From positions 1 through 42,918 of the forward strand of contig SLCY01000038.1 of the NCBI GenBank assembly GCA_007125585.1: 42,918 nt of DNA, read 5' to 3'. The notes below the pieces were generated by a model, which searched no databases, was not told where the DNA came from, and saw only the letters and a list, made by a program, of their open reading frames with translations. Made by a program: the position numbers and the translations under genes. Numbering within the stretch: the stretch's first letter is position 1; the number at the start of each line of letters is the position of its first letter. The DNA is from Bacteroidales bacterium. Lineage in GTDB: Bacteria; Bacteroidota; Bacteroidia; Bacteroidales; UBA7960. Of the stretch, positions 20,189 to 30,086 are shown in pieces.

Positions 20189-20986
20189 TTATAAGCCTTT
20201 ATCGAAGAGTGGTTTCAAGAGCCACACCCAGACAGCTGCCACAAGGTAGGATACAAGTGTGCCCCACCATATCCCGATGATGGGGAAGAGCGTTCCGGCA
20301 ACAAAGCTGTAGATGACAATATTGGTTGAGGCCAGTAGCATCACCTTGCCAGTTGCCCGGGCAAAAGGGAAGCCAGCCGACAAAGTGAGTATTACCATGG
20401 CCGACAGCATCATGGCAGGGAACGAGGCGAACAACCCTGCCCAGAAGGCCGACCCTGTCCTGGCAATCAGCACCGACGCACCAACCACGCTACCCGCAAA
20501 CAACGCCCTGAAAAGGATCTGGCCGGCAGAATAGCGTCTCTTAAGCCTGCCCAGGGAAGGGATCTTCAAAACCTTTTCCGCCAGGAGCCAGGTGGCAATC
20601 GCCCCCGAGAAATACAAAACCGTCCAGGCCATTCGTCCCGTTTCCTGGAACAATGACGCAAGCAATGCAAGCAAAATCCAGGCGGCAAGCCCCCCTGACA
20701 CCGCGATGGCAAGGCCCTTGCTGACCAGACTGATAAAGACGTAAAGAAAAATGGTGCTCAGAAACATCCCCAGTGGGACCGTCACGGTGGCTTCCCCTGC
20801 AAACTCAGGGGTTTGTGTAATACCAATAAACAAAAGGGAAGTAAGGATGGTTGACGGCAGGTTGCCGACCATGCCACCCACCTTCGTGCCCATTCTTTCC
20901 GATACCATGGTGGCCAATGTGATCCACACACCGGCGACGATCACAGACAGGGTCAATTGTTGAAGAAACTGGACAGACATTGGCAT
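20189..20986 (-). CDS. Polytopic membrane protein, function unknown (possibly DUF3147/GlpM-like)
   Basis: Multiple hydrophobic helices; VWITLATMVSERMGTKVGGMVGNLPSTILTSLLFIG. Start set downstream of the putative -7 box at 21005-21012 (track start 21007). Confidence 0.6.
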   Translation of the reverse strand: MPMSVQFLQQLTLSVIVAGVWITLATMVSERMGTKVGGMVGNLPSTILTSLLFIGITQTPEFAGEATVTVPLGMFLSTIFLYVFISLVSKGLAIAVSGGLAAWILLALLASLFQETGRMAWTVLYFSGAIATWLLAEKVLKIPSLGRLKRRYSAGQILFRALFAGSVVGASVLIARTGSAFWAGLFASFPAMMLSAMVILTLSAGFPFARATGKVMLLASTNIVIYSFVAGTLFPIIGIWWGTLVSYLVAAVWVWLLKPLFDKGL

Positions 20987-21004
20987 CAATGGTAATGATG
21001 ATGG

Positions 21005-21050
21005 CAAATATACATGAATATTTTTCGTTCGAAATTACACACAGACACAC
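21005..21050. repeat. Interspersed repeat module alpha, copy B (degenerate stem, conserved loop)
   Basis: CAAATATACATGAATATTTTTCGTTCGAAATTACACACAGACACAC; compare 41085-41137 and 41226-41278. Confidence 0.85.
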
Positions 21051-21057
21051 AAAAGCC

Positions 21058-21093
21058 TCTCAAGGCCTTTCACCCGGTCGTTGCTTGTTTATT
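21058..21093. repeat. Interspersed repeat module beta, copy 1
   Basis: tctcaaggcctttcacccggtcgttgcttgtttatt; 33/36 identical to 31640-31675 by eye. Confidence 0.85.
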
Positions 21094-21115
21094 AATGTTT
21101 ATCGTTTGTCAAAAG

Positions 21116-21175
21116 GCCAATCGCTAACAGCCAACGGCCAAAAGCTTCGTTCCATCGTTCCATCATTCTTCCGTC
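21116..21175. repeat. Interspersed repeat module gamma, copy 2
   Basis: gccaatcgctaacagccaacggccaaaagcttcgttccatcgttccatcattcttccgtc; compare 7563-7622. Confidence 0.85.
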
Positions 21176-21186
21176 ATCCGTCAACA

Positions 21187-21230
21187 TACAAAATGCTGGT
21201 GTTTTTTACAGGAGAAATAGATATGAATTT
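21187..21230. repeat. Right half of repeat module delta followed by the start of module alpha (truncated copy)
   Basis: TACAAAATGcTGGTGttttttACAGGAGAAATAgatATGAATTTT; compare 41195-41240. Confidence 0.75.
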
Positions 21231-21425
21231 TCACTGTCTCCGGAAGTCACTTTAAAAAAGCAGTGCGGAGATTTTTTTTATCACCCGGAAATGTTTATTT
21301 TGGAGACCGGTTTCTGAGGTTGAGGTCAAGGTCATTTTGCGACAGCACCTGGGCTGTCTGTTGTTGAGGCTGGGTATGGATCCTGATTGATAATATACAT
21401 ATTCACACTTAAACATTTTCCAGTT

Positions 21426-22754
21426 ATGAGACAAGATACCCCCATTCCTTCAGCAGTGGTTAAAAAGTATGTCGAACAGATGAACCTGGACAATGTCGGA
21501 AAGGCTTCTATCCGTGAGATCAAAAGACTGGTTGACCTTGTAGAGGAAGAGACCGGCCAGCGATATGTCCGCATGGAGATGGGCATTCCGGGATTAAAAC
21601 CGTCACAGATTGGTGTTGAGGCGGAGAAAGCGGCCCTCGACAAAGGTGTTGCGGCCATTTATCCTGATATTGACGGTGTGCGCAGCCTGAAAAAAGAGAT
21701 AAGCCGCTTTGTCAAGCTTTTCATGAACATTGACGTGCAACCGCGCGGTTGTATCCCAACGGTCGGCTCCATGCAGGGAAGCTTCGCTGCATTTATGACG
21801 GTCACAAGGATGAACAAGCAGAAAGACACCATCTTGTTCCTCGATCCCGGGTTCCCCGTCCATAAACAGCAATGCCGGGTGCAGGGCACCAGGTTTGACA
21901 GTTTTGACGTGTATAACCATCGTGGTGAAAAACTCAGGGCAAAACTTGAGTCACATCTGGCAAAAGGCAATGTGGCCGCCCTGCTATACTCCAATCCCAA
22001 CAATCCTTCCTGGATATGTTTCACCGAGACGGAGTTGAAGATCATTGGGGAGTTGGCAACCAAATATGATGTGGTGGTCATTGAAGATCTGGCATATTTT
22101 GCGATGGACTTCCGCCAGGACATGTCCAAACCAGGGCAGCCCCCCTATCAGCCATCGGTGGCGAACTTTACCGACCAGTACCTGTTGCTTATATCAAGCT
22201 CCAAAGCATTCAGCTATGCTGGGCAGCGCATTGGCATGATGGTGATCTCTGATACGTTGTTTGAAAAGGGGTCCAAAGACCTGCTTCCTTATTATGGGAT
22301 GGAACAGTTTGGCAGGGCCATGGTCTTTGGCACGATGTATGCCCTGAGCAGCGGCACTTCCCACTCTCCCCAATATGCCCTTCAGGCCTTGCTGAAAGCC
22401 TCCAATGACGGGGAGTATGACTTCGTGGAGGTGGTGAAGGAATACGGTGAAAAGGCAAAGATCATGAAGAAACTGTTTACCGACAATGGGTTTAAAATTG
22501 TATATGACAGGGATGAGGACAAGCCCCTTGCCGATGGCTTTTATTTCACGATTTCCTATCCCGGCTTCTCCGGAGAGGAGCTGATCGAAACGCTTGTATA
22601 TTATGGCATCAGTGCCATATCGCTTGCCATAACCGGAAGTGAGCGCCTGGAAGGCCTGCGTGCCTGTGTTTCACTGGTGGACAGGGAACAGTTTCCGGAC
22701 CTGGCATACCGGCTGGCTAAATTCCATGAGCACCACGGCGGACAAGGCGTATGA
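21426..22754 (+). CDS. PLP-dependent class I/II aminotransferase
   Basis: LLYSNPNNPSWICFTETELKIIGELATKYDVVVIEDLAYFAMDF; LLISSSKAFSYAGQRIGMMVIS (PLP lysine region). Start at MRQDTPIPSA. Confidence 0.92.
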   Translation: MRQDTPIPSAVVKKYVEQMNLDNVGKASIREIKRLVDLVEEETGQRYVRMEMGIPGLKPSQIGVEAEKAALDKGVAAIYPDIDGVRSLKKEISRFVKLFMNIDVQPRGCIPTVGSMQGSFAAFMTVTRMNKQKDTILFLDPGFPVHKQQCRVQGTRFDSFDVYNHRGEKLRAKLESHLAKGNVAALLYSNPNNPSWICFTETELKIIGELATKYDVVVIEDLAYFAMDFRQDMSKPGQPPYQPSVANFTDQYLLLISSSKAFSYAGQRIGMMVISDTLFEKGSKDLLPYYGMEQFGRAMVFGTMYALSSGTSHSPQYALQALLKASNDGEYDFVEVVKEYGEKAKIMKKLFTDNGFKIVYDRDEDKPLADGFYFTISYPGFSGEELIETLVYYGISAISLAITGSERLEGLRACVSLVDREQFPDLAYRLAKFHEHHGGQGV

Positions 22755-22973
22755 CCGTCAAGGCGTTCTGCAGTTATGAGCCGGTGCGCTGATCTGCTTG
22801 ATCGCTGATGTGTGACCACAACAAGAAGGCCGGGATAAAAAATAACCCTGCCGGAAATGATAATCCTAAAGTTACATGATGCTTCTTTAATAAGAGAAAT
22901 GAGCGATTCAAAATCTATTCCGATCACCACGAAGTTCTTATGATCAGGTTGGGATAATTATTTTGGATATGAC

Positions 22974-22981
22974 TATCTTTG
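22974..22981 (+). promoter_or_regulatory. Putative -7 box TATCTTTG 4 nt upstream of the guaA ATG
   Basis: TTGG (22949-22952) - 21 nt - TATCTTTG - CACC - ATG. Confidence 0.5.
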
Positions 22982-22985
22982 CACC

Positions 22986-24515
22986 ATGCAAGAAATGATT
23001 CTGGTCCTTGATTTTGGTTCACAATATACTCAGCTGATAGCCAGAAGGGTAAGAGAACAAAACGTGTATTGTGAAATCCATCCCTATCATTACCGTCCCC
23101 CAAAAACAGAACATATCAAGGGGGTCATCTTATCCGGAAGTCCTTTCAGCGTTCGGGATGCACAGGCACCCCGGCCGGATCTCAGCTGGTGTGAGGGACA
23201 CATTCCCATGCTCAGCATTTGTTATGGTGCACAGCTGATCATCATGATGCATGGGGGTGAGGTAATGCCATCCTCAACAAGGGAATATGGGCGTGCCAAT
23301 TTATCCTTTATTGCCAAAGGCGAAAGCCTGTTCAACGGCATTGAACTGCAGTCGCAGGTGTGGATGTCGCATGCCGACACCATCACCCGCCTTCCCGGCA
23401 ACTACGATCTGATTGCGAGGACCAATGACATGGGGGTGGCAGCTTTCAGGGCGCGCGGCAAAGATGTATTCGGTCTGCAGTTTCATCCGGAGGTATATCA
23501 TTCTACTCAAGGGAAGCAGTTGCTGAAGAATTATATTGTGGATATATGTGGTTGCTCGCAGGACTGGACACCGGAATCGTTCATTCAAAACACGGTGGCA
23601 AGCTTAAAGGAAAAGTTGGGCGCCGACAAGGTTATCCTGGGCTTGTCGGGGGGCGTCGACTCCAGCGTTGCGGCGACCTTGCTACACAGGGCCATCGGCA
23701 CCCAGCTGTATTGCATCTTTGTTGATAACGGCTTGTTGCGAAAGAATGAGTTTGAAGAGGTGTTGCTGACCTACAAGGACATGGGATTGAATGTGCGGGG
23801 CATACGCGCTGCCAATCATTTTTTGGCAGCCCTGAAGGGGATCACGGATCCCGAAGCCAAGCGCAAAGCCATTGGCCACGTTTTTATCGAGGTTTTTGAG
23901 CGTGAAGCCCTCAGGGTAAAAGACGTGCACTGGCTCGCCCAGGGTACAATCTATCCTGATGTGATAGAATCTGTATCTGTCAAAGGCCCCTCCATGACCA
24001 TAAAATCCCATCACAACGTCGGCGGACTGCCGGAGGTTATGAACCTCAAAGTGGTTGAACCACTGAATTCATTGTTTAAGGATGAGGTCCGAAAGGTCGG
24101 GCGAAGCCTTGGTATATCCTCCACCATCCTTGACAGGCATCCTTTTCCCGGGCCGGGGCTGGGAGTGCGGATTCTGGGCGAGGTCACCGCCGAAAAGGTC
24201 AGGGCCCTGCAGGAAGTGGACCATTACTTTGTGAAGGCCTTAAAAACCTCAGGGCTGTATAAAGACGTATGGCAGGCTGCAGCGATCCTGTTGCCTGTAC
24301 AATCGGTGGGTGTCATGGGCGATGAAAGGACCTACGAAAATGCCGTGGCCCTGCGCGCCGTTGAGTCAACAGACGGCATGACGGCAGACTGGGTGCATCT
24401 GCCATATGACTTCCTGGCAAGGGTGAGCAACGACATCATCAACAACGTGAAAGGCGTAAATCGCGTGGTATACGACATCAGCTCCAAACCGCCAGCTACC
24501 ATTGAATGGGAATAG
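22986..24515 (+). CDS. guaA: GMP synthase (glutamine-hydrolysing)
   Basis: [51 protein letters not shown]-terminus [16 protein letters not shown]. Confidence 0.98.
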   Translation: MQEMILVLDFGSQYTQLIARRVREQNVYCEIHPYHYRPPKTEHIKGVILSGSPFSVRDAQAPRPDLSWCEGHIPMLSICYGAQLIIMMHGGEVMPSSTREYGRANLSFIAKGESLFNGIELQSQVWMSHADTITRLPGNYDLIARTNDMGVAAFRARGKDVFGLQFHPEVYHSTQGKQLLKNYIVDICGCSQDWTPESFIQNTVASLKEKLGADKVILGLSGGVDSSVAATLLHRAIGTQLYCIFVDNGLLRKNEFEEVLLTYKDMGLNVRGIRAANHFLAALKGITDPEAKRKAIGHVFIEVFEREALRVKDVHWLAQGTIYPDVIESVSVKGPSMTIKSHHNVGGLPEVMNLKVVEPLNSLFKDEVRKVGRSLGISSTILDRHPFPGPGLGVRILGEVTAEKVRALQEVDHYFVKALKTSGLYKDVWQAAAILLPVQSVGVMGDERTYENAVALRAVESTDGMTADWVHLPYDFLARVSNDIINNVKGVNRVVYDISSKPPATIEWE

Positions 24516-24520
24516 TTTTG

Positions 24521-24528
24521 TACTTTTG
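24521..24528 (+). promoter_or_regulatory. Putative -7 box TACTTTTG between guaA and the LysM-protein gene
   Basis: Exact TAnnTTTG just after the guaA stop codon. Confidence 0.35.
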
Positions 24529-24602
24529 CAGGGAGGGAGTTTTTGAAAAACCACCAGCTGTGCTGGAATACAGGGCGTATTGAAATTAATGCATTGACAA
24601 AG

Positions 24603-26804
24603 ATGTTGAAAAATGTTGTGTTAATATTGACCGCATTCGTTGGCCTTGGTTTGATCTATCCGCCTAAGGCGTTGGAACGACAACAGCATCATTACAATCA
24701 TGAATACAAGGATGAACAGCAAATCCAGGAGATCACCAACCGTTCGATCATACCCCAGACCATTGACGGGAAGCAATATTTCCTTCATGCTGTGCTCCAG
24801 GGACAGACCCTTTACTCCATTGCCAGGGCTTATGGTGTGGATGAAGAAACCATCATAGAGGAAAATCCGGATATCCGCGATGGGTTGCGTTTTGACCAGA
24901 TCATACGGATCCCGGTGACGGATGATGCTGAACAGCCCAGCATCCCTTCCAGGGTTCACCTCGAGGAGGTCGCCCCTGCGCCTGACGGTGATTATATTGA
25001 ACATGAAGTACAACGCCGTGAGACCCTCTTTGGGCTTTCTCAACAATATGGGATCTCCATTGAAAAGCTCCTTTTTTATAACCCTGAAGCCAGGGAAGGG
25101 TTGAAGGTCGACCAGGTTCTGCAGATCCCGCTGACTTTGGAAGACGAAGCCGGCCAGGCTTATCAGACCTATACGGTGTCATCGGGCGAGACAAAATACA
25201 GTATATCCAGGGCGTTTGAGATGTCGGTGGAGGAGCTGGAATCTTTAAACCCTGAAACCAAAGAAGGACTCCGGGCGGGCCAGCAGCTGCGAATCCCCCT
25301 CGATGACAAAATACCGCCAGGGGAGCCTGCCACCGCTTCTGAGGGGTATATCTTCCTGCCCCCCGATTTCCGGACTGAGGATGACCCCAGGGTCGACACC
25401 TATTGTTTTGATCCGGACATCCGTGAACAATATAATGTAGCATTGCTCATCCCCCTGTATCTGGAAGACCTGGCCCCTGACGACGGATCCGTTCAGGATG
25501 GAGAACCCTCACCCGTCAGAATGCCTGAAAACAACCTGCTGGTTGACGCAGAAGACAGGACGACCGCCGACAGCCTTCCGGATATTGAATTGCCACTCGA
25601 TCATAAATCGTTCAGCTTTATCTCATATTATCATGGGGTGCTGCTGGCGCTGGACTCCATCAAGAAAATGGGCGGCAACATCAACCTGCGGGTTTATGAC
25701 GTTTGTCAGGACCTGGCCAAAGCAACAAAGCTTACCGATAAGGATGATCTCCTCGATACGGATCTTATCATCGGCCCTTTTCACCGTCAAACACTGGACC
25801 ATATCGCTGCATTTGGCCTCGGCCATGATATCCCTGTGGTCTCCCCCATGCTGCCGGACCTGGAACAGCTGGAAGGCTTCCCAAATTTATTCAAGGCCAC
25901 ACCCTCTCTTGAGTCTATGCTGAAAGAGTTGGCCGGATACGTATCCAGGCACTATCCAAAACAAAATATTCTGCTGGTGCATGATAATCAGCCGGGGGCC
26001 ATCGATATCATCAGTGCCTTTCATGATACCTTGCTTACAGAAGTGGCCATCAGCAATCATTTTTACGACAGCCTGCACCTTACAAGGATAAACGGGTATT
26101 ATTTTGATAACACCCTGGTCGGTAACAGGCGAACCAATGTGCTGATCATGCCTGAATCCGCTTCCAACAGGTGGCTTCCTGACGGCCTTGATGCAGAGCA
26201 TGAAAGACAAACCCTCCCCAAACCACAAAATGTGAGGGAGGTGATCTATCGCACCGAAGGTTTTGAAGGATTGGTGAATCAATTACAAAAGGATAAAAAC
26301 AATGTACTCATCACCCTGATAGGAGGAGAACCTTTTCTTGCCGACTACCTCAGGAAATTGAACGAACAGCGTCATTTTTACAACATCACTGTTTTCGGTA
26401 TACCTGATTGGCAAACCTATGCAAACATTGAAGTCGACTACCTGCAAAACCTAAAGGTGCACTATTTTGTCCCCCACTTCTACGATTATTCTGAACCCCA
26501 CATTCAGGATTTTGTGCTTCGGTACAGGGAATGGTTTCTGGCCGAACCTGATCAGGACGCCTTTATAGGGGGCCAAACAGCCTGGTTCTTTTTCAACTCC
26601 TTGCTCGAATATGGCAGGGATTTTCAAAGGTGCATGCCGTTGTTGAACCAGCTGGGCCATGAAAGCCCGTTTTCTTTTCAAAAGTCCTTTGGTGACGACA
26701 ATGGATGGGAAAACCGGAACACCTTTGTTTACAGGATACAAAACTACCGTGTGGTGGATGTAATGAAGCCCGTTGAAGGGGTCGTGACCCAAAAGACGGA
26801 ATAA
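24603..26804 (+). CDS. LysM-repeat protein (three LysM) with C-terminal type I periplasmic-binding-like domain
   Basis: Three LysM units: VLQGQTLYSIARAYGVDEETIIEENPDIRDGLRFDQIIRIPV; VQRRETLFGLSQQYGISIEKLLFYNPEAREGLKVDQVLQIPL; VSSGETKYSISRAFEMSVEELESLNPETKEGLRAGQQLRIPL. Then YNVALLIPLYLED...LIIGPFHRQTLDHIAAFGLGHDIPVVSPM. Track start 24543; MLKNVVLILTAF at 24603 looks like the signal-peptide start. Confidence 0.85.
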   Translation: MLKNVVLILTAFVGLGLIYPPKALERQQHHYNHEYKDEQQIQEITNRSIIPQTIDGKQYFLHAVLQGQTLYSIARAYGVDEETIIEENPDIRDGLRFDQIIRIPVTDDAEQPSIPSRVHLEEVAPAPDGDYIEHEVQRRETLFGLSQQYGISIEKLLFYNPEAREGLKVDQVLQIPLTLEDEAGQAYQTYTVSSGETKYSISRAFEMSVEELESLNPETKEGLRAGQQLRIPLDDKIPPGEPATASEGYIFLPPDFRTEDDPRVDTYCFDPDIREQYNVALLIPLYLEDLAPDDGSVQDGEPSPVRMPENNLLVDAEDRTTADSLPDIELPLDHKSFSFISYYHGVLLALDSIKKMGGNINLRVYDVCQDLAKATKLTDKDDLLDTDLIIGPFHRQTLDHIAAFGLGHDIPVVSPMLPDLEQLEGFPNLFKATPSLESMLKELAGYVSRHYPKQNILLVHDNQPGAIDIISAFHDTLLTEVAISNHFYDSLHLTRINGYYFDNTLVGNRRTNVLIMPESASNRWLPDGLDAEHERQTLPKPQNVREVIYRTEGFEGLVNQLQKDKNNVLITLIGGEPFLADYLRKLNEQRHFYNITVFGIPDWQTYANIEVDYLQNLKVHYFVPHFYDYSEPHIQDFVLRYREWFLAEPDQDAFIGGQTAWFFFNSLLEYGRDFQRCMPLLNQLGHESPFSFQKSFGDDNGWENRNTFVYRIQNYRVVDVMKPVEGVVTQKTE

Positions 26805-26805
26805 T

Positions 26806-27465
26806 TTATCGAAGGTCAACCACTTCAATGCCGGGATATTGATCCGGGTCGAAAAAAAACTGGTTTTCCGGGATCTCGGGGTTGGGATCGAACGCTGTGA
26901 TCTCATATCGGTACGTGCCGCCCTGGCGATCGTAGGCTTCGGTATAGCGTATCTGCCTGCTCAAATCATCTATGGCCACCCGGTATTTGAAGAAAGCATG
27001 GGGCTCGTTGGGAACAAGGTCAATGATATGGACGTTCTTATCACCGTCTCTTTCTTCGCGTATCCATTTTGACCGGAAGTCAGCGGTAAAATTTTCAAGC
27101 AAGGATGTTGGGGTAATGGTTTCGCCGGCATCTTCAGCCATACTGATATGCACTTCATTCACCTCTTCCAGGAAGGACCATACTGTTACACCATCCGAGA
27201 TGAACTGATTGTATCCAACCTTCATAAAATATTTATCCCCCTTGGTATATAACCATGCATCCGTCTGTTCCTGCAGGTCCGGCTCTGTATTTGTAACAAT
27301 AAAGTCAAAGCGGATATACAGGGATTCATGTGATTTGATCTCTTCGCTGGCTTCCCGGAGGATCTTTTCGGCTTTCTCTTCGTACACCTTCTGCGGGCTG
27401 GTATCCTGATATGCGGGAGATGCAGCGAAAAAGAGCATGATAAGGGATTGAAGAAGGAGTATCAT
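26806..27465 (-). CDS. LolA-like outer-membrane lipoprotein carrier family protein
   Basis: Secreted, about 220 aa; DAWLYTKGDKYFMKVGYNQFISDGVTVWSFLEEVNEVHIS; IDLVPNEPHAFFKYRVAIDDLSRQIRYTEAYDRQGGTYRYEITAF; downstream of ftsK. Confidence 0.82.
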   Translation of the reverse strand: MILLLQSLIMLFFAASPAYQDTSPQKVYEEKAEKILREASEEIKSHESLYIRFDFIVTNTEPDLQEQTDAWLYTKGDKYFMKVGYNQFISDGVTVWSFLEEVNEVHISMAEDAGETITPTSLLENFTADFRSKWIREERDGDKNVHIIDLVPNEPHAFFKYRVAIDDLSRQIRYTEAYDRQGGTYRYEITAFDPNPEIPENQFFFDPDQYPGIEVVDLR

Positions 27466-27502
27466 CAGTGTTTCCTTTAAAGAGGTTGTTTATACAGGCT
27501 TT

Positions 27503-30037
27503 TCAATCTTCCTGACGCAAAATCTGTTCCAAACTTACCTCATCCTTTATCTTCACCTCTCTTGCTTTGCTACCTTCAAAGGGGCCGACGATGCCAGCAG
27601 CTTCGAGCTGGTCGATGATCCTGCCGGCCCTGTTGTATCCAAGCTTCAGCTTCCTTTGTATCAGGGAGGTGGATCCTTGTTGTGTTGAGACCACGATACG
27701 GGCTGCATCCTCAAAGAGGTCATCTCTTTCGGTGGGATCCATGGCTTCTGTTACCGACGCTTCATCTTCGAAATATTCGGGCAGATGGAACGCATCGGGA
27801 TACGCCCTTTGTGATCCGATGAAATCGGTGATACGTTCTATCTCGGGGGTGTCGATGAAGGCACATTGCAGGCGAAGCAGGTCACTTCCGGTAGACAGCA
27901 GCATGTCGCCCCTGCCGATGAGCTGGTCAGCACCCCCGCTGTCAAGGATGGTACGTGAATCCACCTTGGCGGTGACCCTGAAAGCGATACGTGCAGGGAA
28001 GTTGGCTTTGATGGTCCCAGTGATGATATTTACTGACGGACGCTGGGTGGCGATGACCAGGTGAATCCCCACAGCCCTTGCCAGCTGAGCAAGTCGAGCT
28101 ATGGGGAGCTCCATCTCTTTGCCGGCAGTCATGATCAGGTCAGCAAACTCATCAATAAACAACACGATGTAAGGCAGGAACCGGTGCCCCATGTTCGGGT
28201 TCAGGCGGCGGGCCACGAACTTGGCGTTGTACTCCTTCACATTGCGAGCCTGGGCATCTTTCAGGAGGTCGTAACGGTTGTCCATCTCCACACAAAGGGA
28301 ATTGATGGTCCGGATCACCTGTCTCGTCTCCGTGACGATGGCCTCCTCCGCGTCGGGCAGCTTGGCAAGGAAATGGCGTTCTATTTTCGAAAATATATTG
28401 AGCTCTACCTTCTTGGGATCCACCAGAACAAACTTCACATATGCAGGATGCTTTTTAAACAGTATCGAAGCCAATATGGCGTTCAGTCCCACCGACTTCC
28501 CCTGTCCGGTGGCGCCTGCCATCAGCAGGTGAGGCATCCTGGTGAGGTCGGCAATGTAAGTTTCGTTGGCGATGGTCTTTCCCAAACCTATGGGCAGTTC
28601 AAAGGATGAGTTACGGAACCGGTCGCTGCCAAGCACCGATTTCATGGAAACGATCTCCGGATTGCTGTTTGGCACTTCGATACCGATGGTACCCCTGCCG
28701 GGGATGGGGGCAATGATGCGGATGCCCAGGGCTGACAGGCTGAGGGCAATATCGTTCTCCAGGTTCTTGATCTTTGAGATGCGAATGCCCGGGGCGGGGA
28801 TTATCTCGTACAGGGTTACGGTGGGACCGACGGTAGCCTTGATCTTGTCGATATCGATGGCATAATTTTTCAGGGTCTCGATGATCTTGTTCTTGTTCTC
28901 TTCAAGCTCCTGCTTGTTGACATGGATGGTGCCGCTCCCTTTGTCATCCAGTAAGCCCAGGTCAGGCAATTTGTAATGGGGCAGATCCAGGGTGGGATCA
29001 TACTCCCCCAGGTGAGAAAGGTCAGGCACATTGCCATCGTCATTCTGAAAGGGGTCATCGATCTCCTGGTAGTCGCTGCCGGAAACCTTGCCGCTAGCCA
29101 CCTCGATCTCCCATTCAGGACCTTCCCCGGGCCTGCGCTCCTGGTTGTCCCCGGTGCCTGTATCCAGCTCCACAGTGCTGCTCCTGTCGTCACCACCGGC
29201 GGTATGACCATGGTCCACTTCCGTTTCTGGAATGGTTTGGCGCTGGTTTGCGCTTTCATCATCCGACAGACCTTCATCGTCTGTGTCCTCCTGCTGAGAA
29301 CCTTCCGGCCATTGATCATCCTCTTCTGGCGTTTGTTCGCCTGGTGCTGGCTTTTTGGAAGAGATGCCGCCAAAAAGGTTGGCCAGGAAGGTCCCCAATA
29401 CACGAAAGTTTGGATCGAACACCATGATGACAAATGCACCCATGGAGAAGAACAACAAGATAGCTGTGCCCACCCTGCCCAGCAGTCCATTCAGCCAAAC
29501 AGAGATCTCGTAGCCAAAAATACCGCCCAGTATCAGCAGGTTACCCGAGGATATGACATAGCCAAAAAAGATCGACAGCCAGAGGAGAAAGAACAGGGAG
29601 TACCCAATGGTTTTACTGAGCGGGAGCAATCGGAACCCGAACAACTGGCGAACGCCGATGGTAAAGAAAATCAATAAAAAAAGAAAGGAAGACACCCCAA
29701 ACCATTGCTTGATAAAAAGGTGCGCCAGGATTGCACCGGCGCGGCCCATCATATTGTCCACGTTGACAGAGGCATCTGTAAGCAATCCCCAGTTGAGGGT
29801 CCTGCCGTCGAGCAAGGCATCATCTGCCTTCCAGCTGAAAAGATAGGACACAAAAGCCAGTAGAAGAAAAACCGATATCAGGATGAAGAACAGCCCCGTT
29901 GCCTTTTTCAGGCGACTGTCCCTGAAAAAGTCACTGACAGAGGACCAGTTGAAATCACGACCTTCAATATCCTGTCCGGCCTTGCCTTTTGACGACTTGT
30001 AGGTGTTCTTCTGGAATGTGTTGGACTTTCCGGACAT
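27503..30037 (-). CDS. ftsK: DNA translocase FtsK/SpoIIIE
   Basis: N-terminal TM helices, acidic linker, LLMAGATGQGKSVGLNAILASILFKKHP, VLVDPKKVELNIFSKI, C-terminal gamma domain STSLIQRKLKLGYNRAGRIIDQLEAAGIVGPFEGSKAREV. Confidence 0.96.
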   Translation of the reverse strand: MSGKSNTFQKNTYKSSKGKAGQDIEGRDFNWSSVSDFFRDSRLKKATGLFFILISVFLLLAFVSYLFSWKADDALLDGRTLNWGLLTDASVNVDNMMGRAGAILAHLFIKQWFGVSSFLFLLIFFTIGVRQLFGFRLLPLSKTIGYSLFFLLWLSIFFGYVISSGNLLILGGIFGYEISVWLNGLLGRVGTAILLFFSMGAFVIMVFDPNFRVLGTFLANLFGGISSKKPAPGEQTPEEDDQWPEGSQQEDTDDEGLSDDESANQRQTIPETEVDHGHTAGGDDRSSTVELDTGTGDNQERRPGEGPEWEIEVASGKVSGSDYQEIDDPFQNDDGNVPDLSHLGEYDPTLDLPHYKLPDLGLLDDKGSGTIHVNKQELEENKNKIIETLKNYAIDIDKIKATVGPTVTLYEIIPAPGIRISKIKNLENDIALSLSALGIRIIAPIPGRGTIGIEVPNSNPEIVSMKSVLGSDRFRNSSFELPIGLGKTIANETYIADLTRMPHLLMAGATGQGKSVGLNAILASILFKKHPAYVKFVLVDPKKVELNIFSKIERHFLAKLPDAEEAIVTETRQVIRTINSLCVEMDNRYDLLKDAQARNVKEYNAKFVARRLNPNMGHRFLPYIVLFIDEFADLIMTAGKEMELPIARLAQLARAVGIHLVIATQRPSVNIITGTIKANFPARIAFRVTAKVDSRTILDSGGADQLIGRGDMLLSTGSDLLRLQCAFIDTPEIERITDFIGSQRAYPDAFHLPEYFEDEASVTEAMDPTERDDLFEDAARIVVSTQQGSTSLIQRKLKLGYNRAGRIIDQLEAAGIVGPFEGSKAREVKIKDEVSLEQILRQED

Positions 30038-30065
30038 TTCAACGGTGTTGAGGATTCCTGGCAGG

Positions 30066-30073
30066 CAAAGTTA
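30066..30073 (-). promoter_or_regulatory. Putative -7 box TAACTTTG for ftsK-lolA
   Basis: The + strand CAAAGTTA is the reverse complement of TAACTTTG, an exact TAnnTTTG match 28 bp upstream of ftsK. Confidence 0.45.
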
Positions 30074-30086
30074 ACAAAAAGCAGCA

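Noticed and set aside
28976-29677. 233-aa plus-strand ORF opposite ftsK
   Set aside because: Antisense to the low-complexity acidic linker and TM region of FtsK.
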